64,000 nt of DNA from Toxoplasma gondii ME49 (taxonomy: Eukaryota > Apicomplexa > Conoidasida > Eucoccidiorida > Sarcocystidae), in contig NC_031480.1 of NCBI RefSeq assembly GCF_000006565.2, positions 5,387,170 through 5,451,169 of the forward strand, written 5' to 3'. Below, in pieces: positions 56,238 through 64,000 of the stretch; positions within the stretch are counted from its first letter, which is position 1, and every line of letters begins with the position of its first letter. A model generated the notes under the pieces. That model saw only the letters and a program-made list of their open reading frames with translations, was not told the origin of the DNA and did no database searches. A program made the position numbers and the translations under genes.

Positions 56238-59200
56238 CTCTGATGATCTCCCTTCACAGTCCTCTCACGCAGGCCCTGTCTCTTTTGCTTCTCCTTCTCT
56301 GTCTTCGTTGCCTCCTTGGCGTCGTTCGACGTCTTTGGGTTCTTTGTGTGCTTTCTCGGCAGGAGAGAGAAAGCGGGGAATCTCGGATGTATCCGCTCCT
56401 GCATGTTGCAGCGTGGTGCCAGACAGAAAAGAAGCGACAGGCTGGAATGGAGATGCGTATCGCTCGACAACCAGCTTCGGCTCCTTCGGGGACCGCCGCT
56501 GTGGAGAGGTTCGCTGCACGGTTTCTTCAGTCCAATGAAAAGGGTGTCTTTGCGCTCGACGAAGACTCTTTCAACCGTACAGCGAGGCAACGCCTCGTTC
56601 AGTCCTTGAGTCTTCGCGTCGGCGACTCTCGAGGACAATCCTCACGAACAACGTCAAATCCGCTGCGCGCTGACGAGAATATGAGACACGCATCTAGCCT
56701 CTTCTCGACCTCGACCTGCAACAGAGAAGACAGTCTCGCCCAAAAAGGGAAGAAGTCCACGAGCCTCGTCAGGTTTCCGAAAAATCGTTCGTCTGGCGGG
56801 AGGAGGGAATCGTGGATCCCCTCAATGGCGCGAAGTTCTTTATCGTCGACTTCCACTTCCCCTAAGTGGCTTCGCTTTTCGTAGGTCCTTTCGCATCTTC
56901 GAGGTACTCGAGCGCAAACGCGCTTCTAAGTCCCCACAGAAACCTTTCAGCAGTACGCGGAACCAAAAAGTGACAACGTCAAACGAAAAAAACTTCCGCC
57001 AAACTTCCTCTCGCCGATCCCTGACGAAGACGAGACGTCGGAAATTGAGCAGACCCCTCTAGGCTTTGCCTGGAGGCGAAACGGAAGCCAAGTCCTTATC
57101 CGAAAAACGTTCTATCGTTGTCTGCTACTCGCATGCATTTCTGTCTGAGCCTGTGGCGGGAAAAAGCGTTTGCATCTGACATTTGGAAGGAACATGGGTG
57201 GCACAAGAAAACCAAAGCGAAAACAAAGGATCAAACGTCGGAATCAGGAGTCAGGAAACCAGTCGACGTTTGCTGGGTTTTTTCTCTGGGAGCTCTCAGA
57301 CTTGCGGTGGTACGAAACGTTTTGAAAAGCCTGCAACAGACGAGGCAAACATCCGATATTTGGGGGGCATGAGCGTTGCTTCGCAGAGGCTGTGCTCCAG
57401 GCGCGCTCTCAACGCGCCTCTGCTGTCTGAACGGCGAATCCGCAATCGAGTCTCTTCACGATCTTGGTGTACTGGCGACGCGATTCGCGCGTTCCCTCGA
57501 AACAACGCGTTCCTTCCGTTCACCATGGGGACGCCGACGGACTGGAGCCCAGCAACCGCAGTCGGAACCGCGAGAGGAAGCGAGACAGCCGAGAGACAAT
57601 CTCTCTGGTTGCAACTCGCCTCTCGGCAAAATGCGTCGTTCGGTGGACTCCGGGGTGTGCACTCAACTGGCGCGCAGCGCGCTATTCTTGTCGTGTCAAC
57701 TCTTTTGTCGATTAGAACAGAACAGAAACGCGGAACTCGACGGCTCGGGGCCGGAAGCTTGACTGTCCATCCCGTCAAAATGTCGTGGTTCCCCGGCAGT
57801 GCCCAGCCGCGTCTGTCAGCTGCTGTCACCGCAAGAAGGACCGAACGGAAGAAAAGGCTGAACTTCGCACTATCGAACAGCCGCTCTGTGATCCTCCTTC
57901 ACTCCGGAGTAGAGTATCTGGAGCGTGTCTATGAAGCAAGTCCTTCTCGAAGCGCACTCCCTTCGAAACGTTTCCTCAGTTCATGCCGCTTCCTTCAGTT
58001 GCCGAGTTTTGCGACCGCCGCCGACTGCGTTTCTTGAGCATTTCTGTGTTCGTGTGACAGCATCAAGAACATCCGAGCCAGTCACCTGTCTGACAGGTGG
58101 AAACCTCACACGATGGCGCGCCTCTCTGTGTGTGCGTGACTTGTCTGTTCGAGCCCCCGTTGCCCCCAGAAGAAACGACGCAGACGACAAAAACTCGTTC
58201 TGGACGCGGCGCCCCGACCTCAGAATCGTCGTTCTCTTCAAGATGACGGAAGACGGAGAGGCACGGCAAGTCGAGTTCCTGTCGGGGGATCGACAGACGT
58301 TCCGCACCCAAGTCCAAAGAGCGCCTCGAGAAGGAAAACCGAAACAGTAAGCCGCGCAAGGACGCTTCGCATACGCGGGAAACAGCGGAAACTCGAGAGC
58401 TGGATGCGCCGTCGACAAGCGAAGAACGAAGGGGTCAAAGCCTGAGAACGAAGACAAAGATTGCCGCTTCTGGTCGGCCGCGCGTTTGTCGGCAGACGGA
58501 AAAACAACAATGGAGGGAAAGCAAACGGGCAAGAACGCAGTTTTCACTCGGGGCGGAGACCGGCGTCGGCGCACGAAGCGCTAACAATCCGCGGACGCGT
58601 TGTTTGACTGCTCCGTTCCTGGAAATGAAAGGAAGAAACAAACTGGGACGATGCCCAGAAAAGCCGAACATCGAGCTGGAACTCGCAAACCTGACCTGCG
58701 CGCGCGAGGCTCGTGAGGTGGGCGCAGCGACAGCAGACTGGTTCTTGCTTCAGAGGAAAACGAAGAGGTTTGAGCTTGCACATACACGATGAAGAGGACG
58801 AGCGCTTCGGTGCTCTAGGGGGAAGAGGAGAAGGGACGAAAGGGTGGACGCCGTGTCTTCTTGAGAAGAGTCGAGACTCTCGACGTGACAGAGAATGTAC
58901 GCTGTCGCGAAAAGGCGTCGATGTCCGATTCTCGGACGTGTGCGAGACGGCCGAGAAAACGGCTTTACGTGAACAAGAATGCAGGACAGCGCGCAAGAGG
59001 AAATTCTAATGGATAAATCTATAAAGGAAGTGGCAAAGTGCACGGACGAGTGGAATGTTTTCTCGCGCGGCGAGCACAAACTTGCTTCCGCACACGCGTC
59101 ACACGACAGAGGGCGCTCTCGAACTTCCAAGCATCTTCAGTACGGGGGCCCCATCAAACGAAAAGCCGCCTCTCAAAAAGGCTCATCCAGTTGAACGCGA

Positions 59201-60736
59201 TAGACATTTAACATCCATCACATACATCTGAGGGGAAAGGGCCGCTTAAAGCGTGGGAGGTTTCTTTGTTTGCTGCCGGATCCAAGGTCGAGAGTCCGCT
59301 TTTCGTGACCTGCGTCTTCAGTTCATCAAGGATAGTGAGCGGTAGCCAGCGTTTCAACTGAACCGCACCTTTCTATACAATTTGAGCAAGTACCCGTGAT
59401 ACTCCCTTTGGTACATTCCCGTGGTGGCATGCCTCCGTGGTTTCCTTATGCTGTGGAGTTGCTGCAGAGCGAAAAGAAAAGCTTCGAAGGCATTCGTTTT
59501 TCTTCGGTTGCAGGCTGAACTGAAAGTGTCAAAATCCATGCGGCCAGAAGACACCATTTTGACTCAGTAAATGTTACAAGTGTCTGACTGTTCAACACTA
59601 CTGGACACGATTTCTCTGCACGCTTCGCGATGGGCAAGCGAGTCTTTTGAATGCGTTTAGAGCGACGAAGCAACAAGGGAACCGACATGCCCTATAGAGG
59701 CGTCTGAGCAGAATGATGTCGAAATGGCTTCAGTCGTTCACAAAGGATATCGAAGACCACGAAGCTGTTCGCGTCACAAAGAGCCACGGACGGCCTACTA
59801 AAACACAGGAAATGTGCACGTGTATGTGTCATGCAAACACATTCGATGGACTCGCGTTCGGTACTTCGAACCGCAGCACCCCCGATCATGACGAAACAGG
59901 AATGCGAGCCTTTGCCCTTTTTTTTTGAGGGAACAACCGATTTTTCACCTGAATGAATGCTCATCGCGCTGAAAAATCGCCAGGTTGAGCCAGATTGTGT
60001 AGAGCTCGAGGTGGTAGAGGTTTCACGTTACACGCACGCGAATGAGCAGACACTGATAGCCGATATGTCTCAACCGAAGCGGATAAGCCGAACTTGCTAG
60101 ACGGCATGAAAATAAAGAGTGAATCACGCTTGCATGGACACAGGCTGCGCAGTCAGTCCCCTGTGCACACTCGGCTCTTGACATATACCCGAGGACGACA
60201 GTGACTAGTAAGCAGATACAAAACTAAACCGGCCATCCACGCGGGAGTTCAGTAACTACGGTTGCACCAGCAACTGTGCCAGCATAAGCGCCTGATTTCT
60301 GTGGAGAACTCAGCTGATCGCTCTTCTGTAGCTTCCCTGTAAATGTGTCGCATGGTCACCAATTGTGCTTGTCGCTTCGGATGAAGCCTGTTGATCATTT
60401 TCCATAACGCGCTGTTTGCCTGTTTCAGCAGCAATGTGTGAGTTCACAAGCGCCTTTTCTGAAGGCTTTGTTTCTTTTTCGTGCGTTCGCTACTCTCAAA
60501 GTAGTTTTGAACGTTCCACAGTCGTTCTGGAAACAGCATGTTCCTGACATCCCAGGGGTCTTGAGGGTGCCGCTCTGCATGGAAATGCGGGTTCATCCCC
60601 GCAGTCCAAATCACTTACATCAAGCAAATGGCGATGCTTGCGGCAGAACTAGAGACGCAACTGACAAAACAATACCGCGTTTCCTGTGAAGCGAAATCTG
60701 ACATCCACAACAGGAGCGGCAAAACAAACATCTATA
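56238..60736. other. Region upstream of the SUMO protease, no confirmed gene
   Basis: On the minus strand, about 56740-56880 reads YEKRSHLGEVEVDDKELRAI and FFGNLTRLVDFFPFWARL, and about 56520-56600 reads RCTVERVFVERKDTLFIGL; these look protein-like and could be 5' exons of the SUMO protease, but I could not join them in frame. On the plus strand 57183-58037 is an open frame of 284 codons without recognisable motifs. From 58400 to 60736 nothing is supportable, apart from a minus-strand stretch at 60249-60420 (ALWKMINRLHPKRQAQLV) that follows an acceptor-like CTGAAACAG. Confidence 0.35.
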
Positions 60737-61435
60737 TTACCACATGGCTGACAGTTCCGGATACTCCAGCACGGCAACGAGGACACGTCCCACGCTGCCG
60801 AACACATGCCAGAGCGAGTGGTACACGGCATGCCGGCGATAGACTTTTGTGCGCGATCCTAGGACCTTGAACGCGCAGCTGACGACGATCAGGGACAGCC
60901 CCAGTGCGCCGAGGTGGATGTCCTTAGTAAACCATAGTGGGAGGTTGTACAAGCACTGCACGCCCAGCATCGCAGTCGCGACATATCGGTCTGCCATGTG
61001 GACGCCACAGATCCACGCGTTATCGCGCATGCCTGCAAAGATGTAATCTGCACTGAACGAAAAGACAGCGGTCACTGCCCACAGACAAGCTTCCCACCTG
61101 CAGACGGGGAACAACGCCAGGGCAGGCAACATGTAAAACGCCGAAGACAGTCCGATCGTGCGCGACCGCCGCCGCCCCCATTTGTACTCGTGGCAGTGCA
61201 GGTAGAAGGCAGTGACAAGCCTGATGCGTCGCCTCACACTGCTAGCAAGGCTTGTCTTCTCGCAAGGCGGCTCGGGCTCGACACACGCCCCAGGCTTTTT
61301 CGTGGATCTGGGGGATGTATCACTTCTGACGGAGCAACAACGCGTCATGCCTGGCGTTCCTAAACCTCCGGGCTGACCCTCTTTCCTTTTGTCCAGCTTG
61401 CTCCTTCGAGCAGACGCGGACAAGTACTTCTCCAT
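60737..61435 (-). CDS. Small polytopic membrane protein with HxxxH motif, possibly CREST-like
   Basis: A 232-residue minus-strand frame from the ATG of MEKYLSASARR. After a soluble, charged N-terminus of about 80 residues come about five hydrophobic segments: SAFYMLPALALFPV, CLWAVTAVFSFSADYIF, YVATAMLGVQCLYNLPLW, LGALGLSLIVVSCAF and SLWHVFGSVGRVLVAVL. Ser and Asp in SFSADY, Asp in HMADRY and His-x3-His in YHSLWHVF are placed much as the metal-binding residues of the CREST superfamily of membrane hydrolases (alkaline ceramidase, PAQR, TMEM8/PGAP6). This is motif-level similarity only, and the number of helices is below the usual seven. The frame stays open for 66 codons upstream of the chosen Met, so a longer N-terminus or an upstream exon is possible. 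Confidence 0.6.
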   Translation of the reverse strand: MEKYLSASARRSKLDKRKEGQPGGLGTPGMTRCCSVRSDTSPRSTKKPGACVEPEPPCEKTSLASSVRRRIRLVTAFYLHCHEYKWGRRRSRTIGLSSAFYMLPALALFPVCRWEACLWAVTAVFSFSADYIFAGMRDNAWICGVHMADRYVATAMLGVQCLYNLPLWFTKDIHLGALGLSLIVVSCAFKVLGSRTKVYRRHAVYHSLWHVFGSVGRVLVAVLEYPELSAMW

Positions 61436-63339
61436 GTGGACACGAGAGGAAACAAACAACCCTAGCGTGAAACAGCTTCTGGGTTGAAGGCACCGCAGAA
61501 TCCTGTGAAGAATGTTGGAGCCCCCAACTGCGCATCGAACACGGCCTCCGTAACCGTCGTCGATGCTCGGCGCACAGACGAAAAAACAAGTTCTGAGGCA
61601 ACGGCCTGTGTCACTACTCGAGGCGGGAAGCACCGCTCAACTAGGACGCGTTCGACCTCGGGATACGCACGCAGACGCGGATTCGCGAATTCCTACAGAG
61701 AGAAGGAACGGGAAGTACCTTTGCAACAGCCCTTCGCAGCAGCCTGGATCAAAATCGACAGGACTGTCCTGGTCCCCCCGAAACAAAACAGGGTTCACCG
61801 AATCGGAAAAATCGTTCCTTTCCACATTTCTCATCTCAGTTCGTTTCCTCGAACCTTCCGTCAGCCCCCCGAAACGCTGGCCTGTCCGTACGAAATAAAT
61901 GCAGGCTCCAGTCCCCTTTTCGCCCCTCCGTATCACCCCTTCTTGGCCCATTCAAACGACAGAAGCACCCCGGGGATGCGACACCGGGTTGCCGAAGCCG
62001 CAATGCTTTTAAACGTCGTTCGGTTGCCCTACGCCCTGGTGAACACTAGACAGATCCGGAGTTACACAGCACCCTTGAGCCAATACATTGAGCACGTGGC
62101 TGCATTACAGGCGACACAACTGAACCGCACGTAGACAGAAAAGGCGTCGTACACAACATGGAAAGCAATACTGTACAACGGCCGCCATCCAGTGGATAGA
62201 GTAGGTGCCTCCGACTTTCTCCCGGTTCCCCGAGATGCCCACCGGAGGTGAATTTTCTCCGCCACGTGTACTCCACCACAAGACATCCCAAGTTGATTTT
62301 TTGACTGTATGGAAAAATGCCAACCGAAGAAGGCGAGTTTCCGTGAAGGGTGTGCCGTTCAAAATGCGTTAGCACCGGGACGGCCACGGGACAGCAACTC
62401 GCTGGGCGCTTCACGTTCATTTAGTACGCAGGCTGTGAACTCGCACACTCACACTTGTGTTTCTGACCACGGATTCTCAGCTATTCCCCAAGAACGCATT
62501 CTCAGTGTCGCCCGCCTACGGAATCTCGACGCAGACATGCCAGTTCAGAGTTCGGCGCATTCGTGTGTCGTGTCGCGGTGTCTCGAAGTCCAACGGTGGT
62601 GTAACCCCAGTTAGCACTTGTCGATGCAGAGGAACTTAAGCGGGTGGCTGGAGAGGACAAAGAAGCTTTCCTGCCACGTTGTCGATACGTGATCCGCGCC
62701 AGAGTGGCCGTCGCCGTCTGTGTGTCCGCCGCACCTCTCCAGCCGTTGCATTTCTGTCGCTTCTCGGGGGTTTGTGCAAAAGTTTAGAAGCGCTCCGTGA
62801 AGGGAACTGTCCGCAGGATGTTTTGCGGACTGGCTTTTCGCCTCTGTCGTTCACACCTTTCGTCTGGAAAGCGCGCTGCTTTGTCTTGGCATCCTTCGTC
62901 TCGCGCAAAGGGCAAGCGTACCCGGAATCGCGGACGAGACGGGCGCCCTCTCTCGCGTCGTTTTCCAGACGCAGCTGCCAGCTGCTACATGCAGAAGTGT
63001 GCGTCCGGTATCCCGCGGTTCGGCACACGGCCTTCCATGCAGTGAGCTGAGCTGGGTTGAGGCAAACCGGCAGTGCCTGAACTGGGCGTCGCCGCTGCGG
63101 CAACTGGACACGGAGTCAAAACGAACCGTCGCCATCAAAGAGAGTCGTCCCGATAAGCCGGGTTCGCCGCGGCGCGTCGGCTTGCCGGTGGAAAAGAATT
63201 CTTTCCGTTTTTCGGAAGTTTTCGTATGACGAAACTCGCACTCTAGTCCTGTTCCTCAGGCGCTTCCTCGCTTCTGCGCGGTGTGCATACATTCCAGACG
63301 ACATCGTTCAACCTTTTCGCGGCAGTATCTGGGTGGAAA
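61436..63339. other. Divergent intergenic region, no gene recognised
   Basis: This lies between the membrane-protein gene (-) and the secreted-protein gene (+). Open frames of 100-155 codons near 62640-63100 occur on both strands but show no motif, signal peptide or splice context. Promoters for both flanking genes are expected here. Confidence 0.4.
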
Positions 63340-63753
63340 ATGCGGTCACTCAAGTCAATCGTCGTGCCCCTCTCGGCAGCGTTGGTCGCAGCGGCGGAAC
63401 TCGACCTTTTCCTCGGTGAATCGGGAGTCTACTTATTCGGGAAAGCGTCTGAGTCCGACGTCGCTCTGAAGGTTCCAGAGGATCCGGTTCCGGAGGAACC
63501 GCGCCGTGAACCCGAGAAGCACGTTGACCTCTTCGGCGAAGACTGGAAACAGTTCGGCGGTTCCGGATTCGGAGATTTCTCGAAGGTGGAGTTCGAGAAT
63601 CTTTTTTCGCAAGTGCATGAAATGATGAGACGCCTTATGGGACGAGGTGTGGATGGATTTGGCCCGTCTCTTCTCGGCGACTCTCCCGGTTTCCACTTCC
63701 CCCGCCTCAGAGCGTTGCAACCGAAAACGAAGCTCGAGAAAACTGGCACGTAA
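63340..63753 (+). CDS. Small secreted protein of unknown function (possibly first exon of a longer gene)
   Basis: The ATG at 63340 opens a frame of 137 residues. It begins with a good signal peptide (MRSLKSIVVPLSAALVAAA), then a mature part with acidic and aromatic residues: LFLGESGVYLFGKASES, a Pro/Glu stretch VPEDPVPEEPRREPEKHVDL, and a helical FENLFSQVHEMMRRLMGRG. An upstream in-frame ATG (63283) would bury the signal peptide, so I prefer 63340. The frame ends in TAA at 63753, but that TAA is part of a consensus donor (AC|GTAAGC at 63750), so the coding region may continue: an acceptor at about 63826 precedes an open segment with a donor-like GTGAGT near 63928. The two exons do not join in the most protein-like frame (ALVARVWKKVSAQAG), so this is unresolved. 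A signal peptide without membrane helices fits a secretory-organelle protein (dense granule or similar). Confidence 0.55.
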   Translation: MRSLKSIVVPLSAALVAAAELDLFLGESGVYLFGKASESDVALKVPEDPVPEEPRREPEKHVDLFGEDWKQFGGSGFGDFSKVEFENLFSQVHEMMRRLMGRGVDGFGPSLLGDSPGFHFPRLRALQPKTKLEKTGT

Positions 63754-64000
63754 GCTCGCGAAACGGATGCTTCGAAGCGAAGACTCCGTTTCTGACACGC
63801 CATCACACTCCTCTCCACTGAGTTAGGCGCTTGTCGCTCGAGTTTGGAAGAAAGTCAGCGCACAGGCCGGAACGGGCGGAATTGAGGAATGGGCGGATGC
63901 CTCGCTGCCGCTGTGTGAACACATTTGTGAGTATGCGTATGCACCTAAGATTCGGCTGTGTTTTTCACCACGGTGGAATCGAGTGCTAGCAGCGAAGTCG

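Noticed and set aside
55226..56884. Plus-strand open frame of 552 codons
   Set aside because: It is antisense to the large first exon of the SUMO protease, with no recognisable motif.
57183..58037. Plus-strand open frame of 284 codons
   Set aside because: Long enough to notice, but it has no domain, signal peptide or splice partner. A run this long can arise by chance in 64 kb of GC-balanced DNA.
60590..60620. GGGTTCATCCCC, similar to a tRNA T-arm
   Set aside because: No matching A-box, acceptor stem or anticodon arm could be placed around it.
62636..63103. Open frames of 123-155 codons on both strands
   Set aside because: Mutually overlapping, Arg-rich, and without motif or splice context. 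Treated as chance frames.

Overview
The window looks like nuclear DNA of a coccidian apicomplexan, most probably Toxoplasma gondii or a close relative (Neospora, Hammondia). The reasons are a GC content near 50%, genes broken by spliceosomal GT-AG introns of a few hundred bases to about 2 kb, large Ser/Glu/Arg-rich low-complexity insertions inside ordinary eukaryotic domains, long TC-rich leaders, many (TA)n tracts, and frequent GCATGC motifs. The species cannot be fixed from the sequence alone. There are no bacterial operons, insertion sequences or CRISPR arrays.

Layout, left to right. A four-exon EF-hand protein (+, 823-2383). A 2,289-residue WD40 protein (+, 6107-13850) whose seven propeller blades follow the Cdc20/Cdh1 (fizzy) pattern, stretched by huge insertions. 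A 1,490-residue Atg11/FIP200-like scaffold (-, 16425-20897) ending in a 54-nt coding minisatellite. A long gene-poor stretch (20.9-26.3 kb). V-ATPase subunit e (+, three exons, 26321-27501). A DDX31/Dbp7-type DEAD-box helicase (-, seven exons, 29069-35762). An HMCES/SRAP DNA-protein crosslink protein (-, six exons, 38807-43465). eIF3 subunit h (+, three exons, 44872-47203). An Ulp/SENP SUMO protease (-, five exons found, 49115-56237). A small polytopic membrane protein with an HxxxH motif (-, 60737-61435). The first exon of a secreted protein (+, from 63340). For the EF-hand protein, the WD40 protein, subunit e, DDX31, HMCES, eIF3h and SENP, the exon phases were checked and each reconstructed coding sequence sums to a whole number of codons.

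The genes do not form one pathway. They are housekeeping functions: cell-cycle ubiquitination, autophagy scaffolding, vacuolar acidification, ribosome biogenesis, abasic-site protection, translation initiation and SUMO removal. Orientation alternates. HMCES/eIF3h share a 1.4-kb divergent promoter interval; WD40/Atg11-like, V-ATPase e/DDX31 and eIF3h/SENP are convergent pairs.

The least explained feature is a short imperfect palindrome of the form GGTGTAC-NN-ACACC, which recurs about twenty times in exons, introns and untranslated DNA, including four copies within 100 bp of one intron. Other points of note are two perfect hairpins with 5-nt loops inside the WD40 coding region, and an intronic 27-nt minisatellite, each unit carrying GCATGC, lying between the exons that hold the catalytic Asp and Cys of the SUMO protease.
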